From contig NZ_FOKB01000003.1 in the NCBI RefSeq assembly GCF_900111895.1, forward strand, positions 410,869 to 474,868: DNA of 64,000 bases. The letters run 5' to 3'. The translations under genes and the position numbers were made by a program. The notes beneath the pieces are model-generated. The model did not search any database, was not told the DNA's origin, and saw nothing but the letters and a program-made list of their open reading frames with translations. The stretch comes from Pseudomonas simiae (lineage in GTDB: Bacteria; Pseudomonadota; Gammaproteobacteria; Pseudomonadales; Pseudomonadaceae). Positions 9,752 through 19,550 of the stretch are shown in pieces. Position 1 is the stretch's first letter. Each line of letters starts with the position of its first letter.

Positions 9752-9785
9752 ACCGCGGTTTCTGCTGCAACGCGGTCAACCCTGC

Positions 9786-9868
9786 GGGAGCGGGCTTGCT
9801 CGCGAAAGCGGTGGACTAGTCATCAATGTGTTGACTGATCCACCGCCTTCGCGAGCAAGCCCGCTCCC
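9786..9868. repeat. REP palindrome pair (REPIN-like) 3' of argH
   Basis: Inverted arms start GGGAGCGGGCTTGCTCGCGA and continue to GCGGTGGA, mirrored at the right end as TCCACCGCCTTCGCGAGCAA plus GCCCGCTCCC. The arms match the elements at 37540, 50899 and 60801. It lies between argH and the convergent GST gene and may also act as a 3' mRNA stabiliser. Confidence 0.9.
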
Positions 9869-9893
9869 ACATTTTGAGCGGCGCTCGTCGTTA

Positions 9894-10553
9894 TTATTTT
9901 TTTGCCGCTAGCATCGCCATAAAGGCCGGCATCGCTGCCTCCCTGTCCGCCGCCACTTTCTGAGCGTTGGGCATGGCGTGCAACCTTTCCAGCAACGCCT
10001 TGGCCGCCGGCATTTCAGCCAGTAGATCCAGGCCAAACAGCTTCTCGCCCACCGCGCAGGCGAGGTTCACGCTGTACATGAAATACAGATCGGCAATGGT
10101 GAAACTCTCACCCGCCACATAGGGTGCGAACTTGCCGTGCCTGCCCAACGACCCGAAACCCAACAGCAACTCGGCCTTGGACTTCTCTTTGATCGCATCC
10201 GGCACCGGCATGCCAAAAAATGCCTCGGCGAAACAGGCGCGAGCAGGCAGTTCGATGTACAGCTCGATTTCCCGGCACAACGCCAATACCTGAGCACGCT
10301 GGAACGGCTCGGCCGGCAGCAGTGCGGGCCCTTCCTGGGTATGCTCGATGTACTCGAGGATCACGCTGGTTTCGTTGATAAAACCCTGCTTGACGCCCAG
10401 CACCGGCACCTTGCCTCGCGGGCTCACGGCCAGGGCTTCAGGGGTTTGGCCGGCGTAAAAAGGCACCTCTTCGAAAGGCAGCCCTTTCTCCAACAGCGCC
10501 AGCTTGACCATGTTGTAGTAGTTACTGACCGAGAATCCGTAGAGCTTGAGCAT
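9894..10553 (-). CDS. Glutathione S-transferase family protein
   Basis: The 219-residue protein has a thioredoxin-fold N-terminal domain (1-80: MLKLYGFSVSNYYNMVKLAL, GKVPVLGVKQGFINETSVILEYIE with the cis-Pro and the glutathione-binding Glu-Thr-Ser region) and an all-helical C-terminal domain with SFTIADLYFMYS, where the conserved N-capping Asp lies. It should be a cytosolic GST, conjugating glutathione to electrophiles or reducing disulfides; the substrate cannot be named. ATG 10553 follows TGGAGG; the longer frame to 10775 overlaps an upstream gene region and lacks family support. Confidence 0.9.
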   Translation of the reverse strand: MLKLYGFSVSNYYNMVKLALLEKGLPFEEVPFYAGQTPEALAVSPRGKVPVLGVKQGFINETSVILEYIEHTQEGPALLPAEPFQRAQVLALCREIELYIELPARACFAEAFFGMPVPDAIKEKSKAELLLGFGSLGRHGKFAPYVAGESFTIADLYFMYSVNLACAVGEKLFGLDLLAEMPAAKALLERLHAMPNAQKVAADREAAMPAFMAMLAAKK

Positions 10554-10678
10554 GTCTGTGCCTCCAGGCCGGGAAAGGGGTTGGCTGCAACTGTTATAGA
10601 TCCCGGCGCCCGCCCTGACCAGCAGCATCACCTGCCTGAATGGGGTTAGACTGACGCCCTTTCCTTGAGGAGCCTGCC

Positions 10679-10963
10679 ATGAGCGAGCCGACCGATATCG
10701 ACAACGACGAAGAAGAATTCGCCGAAACCACCTTGATCGAAGCGATCGAGAACCAGATCGAAAGCGAAAACCCACCGGCTGCCAAGGCCACCTTCAACAA
10801 GCTGACCCTGGTCGGTTACGAGCGTGAAGAGATCCTCCAGCTGATGGCCCACGTGCTGGCTGTCGAGATCGATGCGCTGCTGGAAGAAGACCGCGCCTTC
10901 AATACCGAATGGTATGAAACTGCACTGCGCGCCCTGCCGGAGTTGCCACCCGAAAAGCAATAA
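10679..10963 (+). CDS. Small acidic conserved protein of unknown function
   Basis: This 94-residue, strongly acidic protein starts MSEPTDIDNDEEEFAETTLI behind TGAGGAG. After the acidic N-terminal 25 residues comes a helical region (NQIESENPPAAKATFNKLTL ... REEILQLMAHVLAVEIDALL). I do not recognise a characterised family; the codon usage and ribosome site support a real gene. It has no signal peptide or membrane segment. Its divergent neighbour is the GST gene and the next gene downstream encodes a TIGR02647-type protein. Confidence 0.8.
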   Translation: MSEPTDIDNDEEEFAETTLIEAIENQIESENPPAAKATFNKLTLVGYEREEILQLMAHVLAVEIDALLEEDRAFNTEWYETALRALPELPPEKQ

Positions 10964-11059
10964 ATCCAACACGCGGCAACACACTGGACAGTTCGGCAAA
11001 GTGCGTTCACCTTATGGCCTGCTAGCCTCTAATAAATTCTTAGAAAGTCTGGAGTCCTT

Positions 11060-11314
11060 ATGTCGTATACCCCTGAGTTGGTTGCCGAACTGGAAATCCT
11101 TGTACTCTTCCCATTGGACAGCACCAAAGAAGGTCTGAAAGTCCACCAGACCGCCGCGCCTACCGCCATCGCCGCTGCCAAGCGCCTCCACGCGAAAGGG
11201 CTGATCGACCAGCCGGACGGAGGCTACCTGACCAGCCTTGGCCGGGACGCCGCAGAGCAGGCCCAGACCCTGCTGACGATCTTGACCACTGCCACGACCA
11301 AAGAAGCCGCCTGA
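11060..11314 (+). CDS. TIGR02647 family small protein
   Basis: The 84-residue protein (MSYTPELVAELEILVLFPLD ...) fits the Pseudomonas-type TIGR02647 family in length and sequence: a helical N-terminus, a winged-helix-like segment (TAAPTAIAAAKRLHAKGLID, then GGYLTSLGRDAAEQAQ) and a short C-terminus. The middle resembles a helix-turn-helix, but DNA binding is only a guess. It is preceded by GGAG at good distance. In P. aeruginosa a homologue also lies next to cyaA. Confidence 0.85.
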   Translation: MSYTPELVAELEILVLFPLDSTKEGLKVHQTAAPTAIAAAKRLHAKGLIDQPDGGYLTSLGRDAAEQAQTLLTILTTATTKEAA

Positions 11315-11482
11315 TACCGGATACCGCCCATGGAGTCCGCTATGTGCGGATTCCGAGGGCGTTGCTGTGCAAGTGCGAAAATTCTGACGTCAAAATCCAT
11401 TTCCCTCTAAACCTCCTACGCTACTGGCTGTAAACTCCTACACGGCCGCCCACGTCGGGCCCTGCGAGCCACCGAGTTCGAC

Positions 11483-14323
11483 ATGACCCGCACCCATGAA
11501 ATCCGCCCCGACCTGGACGAAGGCATCGACCGCAAGGTGCTGGCCCAGCTGCGCGCGCGGTTCATGGCCCTCAATGAAGGCCGCATGGCCCGGGCCATCG
11601 AGGGGCTGACGCCGCGCCAGCAAAGCGTGCTGAACCTGTTGCCGCTGTTTTTCCACGTTAACCATCCGCTGCTGCCTGGCTATGTGTCGGGCAGTACGCC
11701 GGCAGGCCTGTCGAATTACGAACCGGACGCCCAAGCCCTCACCGAAGCCCAGCGCCTGACCCGCTCGTTCTCCTACAAGCCACGCCATGGCAACCCGCCG
11801 CGACCGATCCTCGGCCTGTTCCTGATGGGCAGCCTGGGTACCCTGGCCCAGGCCGACCAGAGCGACATGGACGTGTGGGTGTGTCACGCCGCGGACCTGA
11901 GCGAGACTGAACTGGCCGAACTGCGCAAGAAATGCCAGTTGCTGGAAGCCTGGGCCCTGACCATGGGCGCCGAGGCACACTTCTTTCTGATCGAGCCGAC
12001 GCGCTTTGTCCTCGGTGAGCGCGACACGCAGCTGAGCTCCGACGACTGCGGCACCACCCAGCATTACCTGTTGCTGGATGAGTTCTACCGCACCGCCATC
12101 TGGCTGGCCGGGCGCACGCCGATCTGGTGGCTGGTACCGGTGTATGAAGAGACCCGGTATGCCGAGTTCACCCACACGCTGATTTCCAAACGTTTCATCC
12201 GCGCCGATGAAACCCTCGACCTCGGCCACCTGGCGCGCATCCCCCCAGGCGAATTCATCGGCGCCGGGCTGTGGCAGCTGTTCAAGGGCATCGAGTCGCC
12301 TTACAAATCCGTGCTCAAGCTGCTGCTGACCGAGGTCTACGCCAGCGAACACCCGAACGTGCATTGCTTGAGCCTGCGCTTCAAGCGTGCAGTGTTCGCC
12401 AACCAAATGGACCTGGATGAGCTGGACCCGTACATCGTGGTGTACCGCCGCATCGAGGAATACCTCAAGGCCCGCAACGAACCCGAGCGCCTGGAGCTGG
12501 TGCGGCGCGCGCTGTACCTGAAGGTCAACCGCAAGCTCAGCGCCAGCCAGCGCACCACCAGCTGGCAACGGCTGTTGCTGGAGCGCCTGGCCCACGAATG
12601 GGGCTGGGACCAGCGCCAATTGGCGCTGCTGGACAGTCGCAGCCAATGGAAGGTACGCCAGGTCGCTTCCGAGCGGCGGGCGCTGGTCAGCGAGCTCAAT
12701 TACAGTTATCGCTTCCTGACCCAGTTCGCCCGCACCGAACAGACCGTTAGCCTGATCAACAAGCGCGACCTCAACGTACTGGGGCGGCGCTTGTACGCCG
12801 CGTTCGAGCGCAAGGCCGGCAAAGTCGAGTTCATCAACCCCGGCATCGCCCCGGACCTGGCCGAAGACACCCTGACCCTGGTGCAATCGCCCAACCGCAA
12901 GGAGCCGGGCCAGCATCATTGGGGCCTGTACAACGGTAACCTGACGGCCCTGGAATGGGAGCACTTCGCGCCGATCAAGCGCAGTCGCGACCTGCTGGAG
13001 ATGCTCACCTGGTGCCATCGCAACGGCGTGATCGACAGCAGCACGCGCCTGGCCTTGCACCCTGGCACCAGTGACATGACTGAATTCGAGCTGTTCAACC
13101 TGCTGGGCAGCCTGCAACAGACCATCGACCTGCCCTTGACCAGCGTGGATGAACAACGCCTGCTGCGCTCGGCAGTGCCCGAAGAAGTGTTGTTGCTGAT
13201 CAACGTCGGCGTCGACCCGCTCAAGCACCATCGCGACCTGAATATCCTGATGACCACCGAGCGCACCGACTCCCTGAGTTATGCCGGTGTGCGCGACAAC
13301 CTGGTGCTGACCCTGGACCAGGTCACGCTCAACAGCTGGAACGAGGTGATGGTCAGCCGCTACGACGGCCCCCACGCGTTGCTCGACTGCTTGCGCGACT
13401 ACCTCAACCAGTTGCCTCCCGACCATCTGCCACGCCTGCGAGTGCGCTGCTTCTGTCACAACCGCGCGCAATTCATTGCCCAGCGCGTGGAAGAGATCTT
13501 CGACACCGCGCAGAACCTGCTGCTCAGCCAGGGCAATCACCGCTATGTGCTCCAGGTGCAGCAGCACTATCACGTCATGGAGCTGATGCCGGGCCAAGCC
13601 AACCATGTATCACTGGCGACCCAGGATGCGCTGGTCGCCTACCTCAGCGAAGAACTGGCCAGCTACAGCCCTTTGCACCTGGACGCCATGGCCTTGGAAG
13701 ACCACGATCTGGCAGTGTTGCTGCCGATGGGCATGGCCGATTGCGTGCAGGTGTTCTACCGCGTCAACGAGGGTTTTGCCGAGCTGTATGTGCTGGATGA
13801 ATTCAACGCGCTTTGGCAGCAGCGCTTGCCGTTTCACGATGAACAGAGTCTGTTGGCGCCGTTGCAGCGCTTCTTGCAGTCGATCATTTATCGCCGGGAC
13901 GCATTGTCCCCGCTGGATCCGCAAGAGCCGCTGGGCGCGGTACAGGTCTTGTATTACCAGCTATTGCCGTCGGTCAGTGGTCGCGCACGCGGCATCGAAC
14001 CTCGGCCAGCGCCGTTGAACCCGACGAACAAACCGTTTTATGACGTGCAGGCAATTATCGGCAAGGCAGCGCAGGGCCAGGTAGGTATCACGCTGTACTG
14101 CAATCAGCGGGAGTTTTCCGAACTGGAATTTGGCGACCAGCTGTTTGCAGTGGTCGCCCAGGAAATCGTCGGGCAACGCCGGGAGACCGAGCGTTACCGC
14201 TGCTACATAACGGACCTGGATCTGTCCGGCCTGCTCGGCGATGTGCAAAGCCCAAGCAACCTGTACCTGCGTTACAAGGCCGAACTTGAGCTGTCGCTCA
14301 ACGAGGCACTGAGCCAGATTTAG
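11483..14323 (+). CDS. cyaA: Class I adenylate cyclase
   Basis: CyaA makes cyclic AMP from ATP. The 946-residue length fits class I (enterobacterial type) cyclases. The N-terminal catalytic half contains GLFLMGSLGTLAQADQSDMD, the nucleotidyltransferase GS...DxD core, with further conserved blocks such as WWLVPVYEE and IPPGEFIGAGLWQLFKGIES. The C-terminal half is the regulatory domain. In Pseudomonas this enzyme supplies cAMP together with CyaB and signals through Vfr. Its stop overlaps the convergent rnk stop by 4 bases. Confidence 0.97.
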   Translation: MTRTHEIRPDLDEGIDRKVLAQLRARFMALNEGRMARAIEGLTPRQQSVLNLLPLFFHVNHPLLPGYVSGSTPAGLSNYEPDAQALTEAQRLTRSFSYKPRHGNPPRPILGLFLMGSLGTLAQADQSDMDVWVCHAADLSETELAELRKKCQLLEAWALTMGAEAHFFLIEPTRFVLGERDTQLSSDDCGTTQHYLLLDEFYRTAIWLAGRTPIWWLVPVYEETRYAEFTHTLISKRFIRADETLDLGHLARIPPGEFIGAGLWQLFKGIESPYKSVLKLLLTEVYASEHPNVHCLSLRFKRAVFANQMDLDELDPYIVVYRRIEEYLKARNEPERLELVRRALYLKVNRKLSASQRTTSWQRLLLERLAHEWGWDQRQLALLDSRSQWKVRQVASERRALVSELNYSYRFLTQFARTEQTVSLINKRDLNVLGRRLYAAFERKAGKVEFINPGIAPDLAEDTLTLVQSPNRKEPGQHHWGLYNGNLTALEWEHFAPIKRSRDLLEMLTWCHRNGVIDSSTRLALHPGTSDMTEFELFNLLGSLQQTIDLPLTSVDEQRLLRSAVPEEVLLLINVGVDPLKHHRDLNILMTTERTDSLSYAGVRDNLVLTLDQVTLNSWNEVMVSRYDGPHALLDCLRDYLNQLPPDHLPRLRVRCFCHNRAQFIAQRVEEIFDTAQNLLLSQGNHRYVLQVQQHYHVMELMPGQANHVSLATQDALVAYLSEELASYSPLHLDAMALEDHDLAVLLPMGMADCVQVFYRVNEGFAELYVLDEFNALWQQRLPFHDEQSLLAPLQRFLQSIIYRRDALSPLDPQEPLGAVQVLYYQLLPSVSGRARGIEPRPAPLNPTNKPFYDVQAIIGKAAQGQVGITLYCNQREFSELEFGDQLFAVVAQEIVGQRRETERYRCYITDLDLSGLLGDVQSPSNLYLRYKAELELSLNEALSQI

Positions 14324-14733
14324 AGAGGGAAGGCGCCGCCGTCTTTAGGCTGCCCTTCAACACTGAGCAATTCCAGCTTGAGGGTCTTGCCACCCGGTGC
14401 CGGCCAGTCGATGTGCTGGCCAACTTGCAGGCCGAGCAACGCGCTGCCCACGGGGGCCAGGATCGAAATCTTGCCTTCGTCGGCGTTCGCGTCTTTCGGG
14501 TAGACCAGGGTCAGGTGGTAGTCCTTGCCGCTGCCTTGCTCTCGGCAATGCACACTGGAGTTCATGGTCACGACACCCGCAGGCACTTCATCGTGACCAA
14601 CCACGTCTTCGGCGCGGTCGAGTTCGGCTTGCAACGCTTCGACGCCGGGAGATTCGTCGCCCAGGCGGTCGATCAGTTGCTCCAGACGCTGCACGTCAAG
14701 ACGGGTGAGGATGATGGACGGTGCGGTGGTCAT
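14320..14733 (-). CDS. rnk: Rnk, nucleoside diphosphate kinase regulator / GreA-like C-terminal protein
   Basis: The 137-residue protein has a short N-terminal coiled coil (QLIDRLGDESPGVEALQAEL) and an FKBP-like GreA/GreB C-terminal domain (LTLVYPKDANADEGKISILA, PVGSALLGLQVGQHIDWPAP). Rnk binds RNA polymerase but lacks the long GreA coiled coil; in P. aeruginosa it influences Ndk levels and alginate production. It is convergent with cyaA, sharing 4 bases at the stops. Confidence 0.95.
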   Translation of the reverse strand: MTTAPSIILTRLDVQRLEQLIDRLGDESPGVEALQAELDRAEDVVGHDEVPAGVVTMNSSVHCREQGSGKDYHLTLVYPKDANADEGKISILAPVGSALLGLQVGQHIDWPAPGGKTLKLELLSVEGQPKDGGAFPL

Positions 14734-14761
14734 GATTCAGGCAGACTCCTTTTTTCTGCAC

Positions 14762-14796
14762 AAAAAAGCAAAACCCCGCCAGGAAAAGGCGGGGTT
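14762..14796 (-). terminator. Intrinsic terminator after cyaY-DUF1289
   Basis: On the minus strand, AACCCCGCC-(TTTTCCT)-GGCGGGGTT is followed by a T-rich run. It separates the DUF1289 gene from rnk on the same strand. Confidence 0.85.
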
Positions 14797-14864
14797 CTCA
14801 CGGGCCTCGATGAGTTGAGGCGTACCCGGACACTACCACAGCGTCACAAATAAACAAGACGGCC

Positions 14865-15083
14865 TCAGGCGCGCGCCCTGCGCTGCTCGGCTTCCGCGCA
14901 GATCAGTCGGCGCCGCGCGTCGTCGGCAGAGCGCCATTCGCGGATATCTTCCACGTGCCGGAAGCACCCGAGGCAGACTTTCTGCTCGTCCAGACGACAC
15001 AAACTGATACAAGGTGACGGCACCGCCGGGCTGACATTACTGAACAACGGTTTCGGCGGGCGGACAGGTGCAGGCTGGGTCAC
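14865..15083 (-). CDS. DUF1289 domain protein
   Basis: This 72-residue protein has the DUF1289 cysteine pattern PSPCISLCRLDEQKVCLGCF followed by R(H)VEDIREW. Four closely spaced cysteines suggest a metal or Fe-S site. Function is unknown. It starts 2 bases after the cyaY stop, so it is co-transcribed with the frataxin gene; the pairing hints at a link to iron or Fe-S metabolism, which is inference only. Confidence 0.9.
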   Translation of the reverse strand: MTQPAPVRPPKPLFSNVSPAVPSPCISLCRLDEQKVCLGCFRHVEDIREWRSADDARRRLICAEAEQRRARA

Positions 15084-15085
15084 GG

Positions 15086-15418
15086 TCAGATCTCGTCAAA
15101 ATCCAGCTCGGCGCCGGCTTGTTCCAGAACCAGCCGCGCGAGCATTTCACTGAGCAGCTCATCGCTGGTGTCGCACTGCCAATTGTTGTCTTCTTCGTTG
15201 TAATCGAAGTGAAAACCACCGGAACGTGCAGCCAGCCACAGCTGACGCAAAGGCTCCTGGCGACTGAAGATCAGTTGAGTGCCATTCTCGAACTTGACGG
15301 TCAGCACGCCGGCCGAGTTTTCCAGGTCCACGTCCAGGCCGCTGTCGTCGAAAATATCCTCCAACGCCTGCTGGGTCGAATCCACCAGGTCGTGAAAACG
15401 GGCTTCGGTCAAACTCAT
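15086..15418 (-). CDS. cyaY: CyaY, bacterial frataxin
   Basis: The 110-residue product has the frataxin fold signature: an acidic first helix (EARFHDLVDSTQQALEDIFD, DSGLDVDLENSAGVLTVKFE) followed by QLIFSRQEPLRQLWLAARSG and FHFDY. CyaY binds iron and modulates Fe-S cluster assembly on IscU/IscS. It is divergent from the lptM-lysA operon, as in other Pseudomonas. Confidence 0.97.
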   Translation of the reverse strand: MSLTEARFHDLVDSTQQALEDIFDDSGLDVDLENSAGVLTVKFENGTQLIFSRQEPLRQLWLAARSGGFHFDYNEEDNNWQCDTSDELLSEMLARLVLEQAGAELDFDEI

Positions 15419-15656
15419 TGTGGCAACCTCAAAAGTGTCTGGTTTTGCTCAAGCGCCGCACGATACGGGCGAGCCCCGCCGATTGCAAAGGATACCGATT
15501 TCAACACGATTGACGGTGTGAAAAATCCTCAAGCAGCGTAGTCCGCTTCCTGACTCTCTCGGCAAACCCCCGCCGGACGGGTATTCCAGCGCATAGGCAA
15601 GCTGGCGGGTGGTCGGTATACTCGGGCGCAATTAATGCATATTCAAGGATTTCGCC

Positions 15657-15827
15657 ATGAAGCGCCTGATCTCTTCCCTTGCTGCGCTCGTCGCGGTCGC
15701 TTGCCTCGTTAGTGCCTGTGGTCAAAAAGGCCCGCTGTACCTGCCCGATGACAGCAAAGACCCGAATGAACAGGCGCAATCGTCGCAAAAACCATCCAAA
15801 GCGCATAAGCACGACACCTACGAATAA
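15657..15827 (+). CDS. lptM: LptM/YifL-type small lipoprotein (LppL)
   Basis: This 56-codon gene begins [20 protein letters not shown] and has lipobox LVSAC followed by GQKGPLYLP, the hallmark of the YifL/LptM family. In E. coli LptM helps the LptD LPS translocon mature; in Pseudomonas the homologue upstream of lysA is called LppL. After cleavage the mature lipoprotein would be about 36 residues, Lys/Gln-rich, in the outer membrane. It is 9 bases upstream of lysA and probably co-transcribed with it. Confidence 0.93.
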   Translation: MKRLISSLAALVAVACLVSACGQKGPLYLPDDSKDPNEQAQSSQKPSKAHKHDTYE

Positions 15828-15836
15828 GGGTACTCC

Positions 15837-17084
15837 ATGGACGCTTTTAACTACCGGGACGGCGAGCTGTTCGCGGAAGGCGTGGCGTTGTCCGCGATAG
15901 CCCAGCGCTTTGGCACCCCGACCTATGTGTATTCGCGTGCGCATATCGAAGCCCAGTACCGCTCGTTCACCGACGCCCTCGACGGCGTGTCGCACCTGGT
16001 GTGCTACGCGGTCAAGGCCAACTCCAACCTCGGCGTACTGAATGTCCTGGCGCGATTGGGCGCTGGTTTCGACATCGTCTCCCGTGGCGAGCTGGAACGT
16101 GTGCTGGCCGCTGGCGGCAAGGCTGAAAAGATCGTGTTCTCCGGCGTCGGCAAGACCCGCGAAGACATGCGTCGCGCCCTGGAAGTCGGCGTGCACTGCT
16201 TCAATATCGAATCCACCGACGAGCTGGAGCGCCTGCAGGTCGTGGCCGCCGAGATGGGCGTGCGTGCGCCGATCTCCCTGCGCGTCAATCCGGACGTCGA
16301 TGCCGGGACCCACCCATACATCTCCACCGGTCTCAAAGAGAACAAGTTCGGCATCGCTATTGCCGACGCCGAGGATGTGTACATCCGCGCCGCCCAACTG
16401 CCGAACCTGGAAGTACTGGGCGTCGACTGCCATATCGGCTCGCAACTGACCACGCTGCCGCCATTCCTGGATGCGCTCGATCGCCTGCTGGCGCTGATCG
16501 ACCGTCTCGGCGAATGCGGCATCTACCTGCACCACATCGACCTCGGTGGCGGCGTGGGCGTGCGTTATCGCGATGAAGAGCCGCCGCTGATTGCCGACTA
16601 CATCAAGGCTGTGCGCGAGCGTATCGAAGGCCGCGACCTGACGCTGATGTTCGAGCCTGGCCGCTACATCGTCGCCAACGCTGGCGTGCTGCTGACCCAG
16701 GTCGAGTACCTCAAGCACACCGAGCACAAGGATTTCGCCATCGTCGATGCGGCGATGAACGACCTGATCCGCCCGGCGCTGTACCAGGCCTGGATGAATG
16801 TCACCGCCGTGACGCCTCGTGCAAGCGAAGCCCGCGCCTATGACATCGTCGGCCCGATCTGCGAGACCGGTGACTTCCTGGCCAAGGATCGTCAGCTCGC
16901 GCTGGAGGAAGGCGATCTGCTGGCCATTCATTCGGCCGGTGCCTACGGGTTTGTCATGAGTTCCAACTACAACACCCGCGGGCGTACCGCCGAGGTGCTG
17001 GTGGACGGTGATCAAGCGTTTGAAGTGCGTCGCCGCGAGACGGTAGCCGAGTTGTATGCTGGCGAAAGCCTGCTGCCGGAGTAA
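15837..17084 (+). CDS. lysA: Diaminopimelate decarboxylase
   Basis: LysA decarboxylates meso-diaminopimelate to lysine using pyridoxal phosphate. The 415-residue protein has the fold III barrel with the PLP lysine in YAVKANSNLGVL (about residue 60), GVDCHIGSQL, the glycine-rich HIDLGGGVGVRY, EPGRYIVANAG, and CETGDFLAKDR in the C-terminal domain. Followed after 3 bases by dapF, so the final two steps of lysine synthesis are adjacent. Confidence 0.98.
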   Translation: MDAFNYRDGELFAEGVALSAIAQRFGTPTYVYSRAHIEAQYRSFTDALDGVSHLVCYAVKANSNLGVLNVLARLGAGFDIVSRGELERVLAAGGKAEKIVFSGVGKTREDMRRALEVGVHCFNIESTDELERLQVVAAEMGVRAPISLRVNPDVDAGTHPYISTGLKENKFGIAIADAEDVYIRAAQLPNLEVLGVDCHIGSQLTTLPPFLDALDRLLALIDRLGECGIYLHHIDLGGGVGVRYRDEEPPLIADYIKAVRERIEGRDLTLMFEPGRYIVANAGVLLTQVEYLKHTEHKDFAIVDAAMNDLIRPALYQAWMNVTAVTPRASEARAYDIVGPICETGDFLAKDRQLALEEGDLLAIHSAGAYGFVMSSNYNTRGRTAEVLVDGDQAFEVRRRETVAELYAGESLLPE

Positions 17085-17087
17085 GCC

Positions 17088-17918
17088 ATGCTGCTGCGTT
17101 TTACCAAGATGCACGGGCTGGGCAATGATTTCATGGTCCTCGACCTGGTCAGCCAGCACGCGCACATCCTGCCCAAGCACGCCAAACAGTGGGGCGACCG
17201 TCACACCGGCATTGGTTTCGACCAGTTACTGATCGTCGAGGCTCCCAGCAACCCGGAGGTGGATTTCCGTTACCGGATCTTCAACGCCGACGGTTCCGAA
17301 GTGGAACAGTGCGGTAACGGTGCGCGCTGCTTCGCGCGCTTTGTGCTGGACAAGCGCCTGACCGCCAAGCGGCAGATCCGTGTCGAGACCAAGAGCGGCG
17401 TGATCGAACTGGATATCCGCAGTGACGGCCAGATCAGCGTCAACATGGGTGCGCCACGCCTGGTGCCGGCGGACATTCCGTTCCAGGCCCCCGAGCAAGC
17501 TGCCAGCTATACACTGGATGTTGACGGCAAGACCGTCGAGATCGCCGCCGTGTCCATGGGCAACCCCCATGCCGTGCTGCGGGTCAACGACATCAACAAC
17601 GCGCCCGTGCATGAATTGGGGCCGAAGATCGAACACCACCCGCGCTTTCCGGCACGGGTCAACGTGGGCTTCCTGCAGGTGATCGACCGTACCCGCGCGC
17701 AATTGCGTGTGTGGGAACGCGGCGCCGGCGAAACCCAGGCCTGCGGCACCGGTGCTTGCGCCGCTGCCGTGGCCGCGATCAGCCAGGGGTGGATGGATTC
17801 GCCGCTGCTGATCGACCTGCCCGGTGGACGCTTGTCCATTGAGTGGGCAGGCCCTGGCCACCCGGTGATGATGACCGGGCCGGCCTCGCGCGTATACGAA
17901 GGACAGGTCCGTCTATGA
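17088..17918 (+). CDS. dapF: Diaminopimelate epimerase
   Basis: DapF converts LL- to meso-diaminopimelate for peptidoglycan and lysine. The 276-residue protein has both catalytic cysteines in their motifs: [20 protein letters not shown] (about Cys75) and [16 protein letters not shown] (about Cys220), and the start [19 protein letters not shown]. It lies in lptM-lysA-dapF-DUF484-xerC. Confidence 0.98.
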   Translation: MLLRFTKMHGLGNDFMVLDLVSQHAHILPKHAKQWGDRHTGIGFDQLLIVEAPSNPEVDFRYRIFNADGSEVEQCGNGARCFARFVLDKRLTAKRQIRVETKSGVIELDIRSDGQISVNMGAPRLVPADIPFQAPEQAASYTLDVDGKTVEIAAVSMGNPHAVLRVNDINNAPVHELGPKIEHHPRFPARVNVGFLQVIDRTRAQLRVWERGAGETQACGTGACAAAVAAISQGWMDSPLLIDLPGGRLSIEWAGPGHPVMMTGPASRVYEGQVRL

Positions 17919-17931
17919 GTGAGCCAATCTA

Positions 17932-18648
17932 ATGACCGATAAGCCTCAAGTACCCGCACACGCTACCCCGAGCGACAGTCTGGAGGCCGCTGCCGTCGCG
18001 GCGTACCTTGAGGCTAATCCGGACTTCTTCGTCGAGCACGAAGAACTGCTGCCGGCGCTGCGCATCCCCCACCAACGCGGCGATACTGTGTCGCTGGTGG
18101 AGCGGCAGATGAAGATCCTGCGCGAGCGTAATATCGAAATGCGCCACAAGCTCTCGCACTTGATGGACGTCGCACGCGACAACGACCGCCTGTTCGAAAA
18201 AACCCGTCGCCTGATCCTGACCCTGATGGATGCGACCAGCCTGGAAGAAACGGTGATCGCCGTCGAAGACAGCCTTCGCCAGGACTTCCAGGTGCCCTTT
18301 GTCAGCTTGATCCTATTCAGCGACAACCCGATGCCGGTGGGTCGCTGGGTCAGCGGCAGCGACGCACAAACGGCCATCGGCGGCCTGTTGTCCGAAGGCA
18401 AGACCATCAGCGGCACCTTGCGCGAGCATGAGCTGGACTTCCTGTTTGGTGCCGAGCAGCGCAAGCAGATCGGTTCCACTGCGGTGGTCGCTCTCAGCCA
18501 TCAAGGCCTGCACGGTGTACTGGCCATCGCCAGCCGCGATCCCCAGCACTATAAGAGCTCAGTGGGCACGCTGTTCCTGACCTACATTGCCGAAGTACTG
18601 GGCCGCGTCCTGCCGCGCTTCACCACCGCCCTGCGCGCGGTGCGCTAA
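17932..18648 (+). CDS. DUF484 (GAF-like) protein of the dapF-xerC operon
   Basis: The 238-residue protein begins with a DUF484 signature ([22 protein letters not shown]), a coiled-coil linker ([20 protein letters not shown]) and a GAF-like domain to the C-terminus. Family members always travel with dapF and xerC (YigA in E. coli), but the function is not established. It is 13 bases after dapF and 2 bases before xerC. No transmembrane segment is seen. Confidence 0.93.
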
Positions 18649-18650
18649 CC

Positions 18651-19550
18651 ATGGAACGGCAACTGGACGCTTACTGCGCTCACCTGCGCAACGAGCGCCA
18701 GGTGTCGCCCCATACGCTGGAAGCCTACCGGCGGGACTTGAACAAGGTCTTGGCCTACTGTGAGAAACAACAGATCAGCAGCTGGAAGGCTCTGGATATC
18801 CAGAGCCTGCGCAGCCTGATCGCGCGCCTGCACCAGGCGGGTCAATCCTCGCGCAGCCTGTCGCGCCTGCTCTCGGCGGTACGCGGGCTCTATCACTATT
18901 TGAACCGCGAAGGCCTGTGCGATCACGACCCGGCCAACGGCCTGTCGCCGCCCAAGGGCGAACGACGTCTGCCCAAAACCCTGGACACCGACCGCGCCCT
19001 GCAATTGCTGGATGGCGCCGTCGAGGATGACTTCCTGGCCCATCGCGACCAGGCCATCCTGGAGCTGTTCTATTCATCTGGCCTGCGTCTGTCGGAGCTG
19101 ACTGGCCTGAATCTCGACCAATTGGACCTGGCGGACGGCCTGGTGCAAGTACTCGGCAAGGGCAGCAAGACCCGCGTGCTACCGGTGGGCCGCAAAGCCC
19201 GGGAAGCCTTGCAACTGTGGCTACCGCTGCGCCTGCTGACCAATCCCGCGGATGACGCGGTGTTTGTCAGCCAGCAAGGCCGGCGCCTGGGGCCACGGGC
19301 GATTCAAGTGCGGGTCAAGGCCGCCGGTGAGCGCGAGCTGGGTCAGAACCTGCACCCACACATGCTGCGACACTCCTTTGCCAGCCATATGCTGGAATCG
19401 TCCCAGGACCTGCGCGCGGTTCAAGAGCTGCTCGGCCACTCCGACATCAAGACCACGCAGATCTACACCCATCTGGATTTCCAACACCTGGCAACGGTGT
19501 ACGACAGCGCCCATCCACGGGCCAAACGCATCAAGGGCGGCGACTCATGA
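18651..19550 (+). CDS. xerC: Tyrosine recombinase XerC (Sss)
   Basis: XerC works with XerD at dif to resolve chromosome dimers. The 299-residue protein has the SAM-like N-terminal domain ([20 protein letters not shown]) and the catalytic domain with the full set: Arg in [12 protein letters not shown], Lys in [19 protein letters not shown] (His, Arg), [15 protein letters not shown] (His and nucleophile Tyr). In fluorescent pseudomonads this gene is also called sss and affects root colonisation and phase variation. Its stop overlaps the next start (ATGA). Confidence 0.97.

Noticed and set aside
11438..13606. 722-codon open frame antisense to cyaA
   Set aside because: It mirrors the codon-position bias of cyaA, has no domain or ribosome site, and is a GC-rich shadow frame.
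17914..17933. Five-codon frame ATG-AGT-GAG-CCA-ATC-TAA between dapF and DUF484
   Set aside because: It is too short to judge and is explained by the overlap of the dapF stop and the next start.
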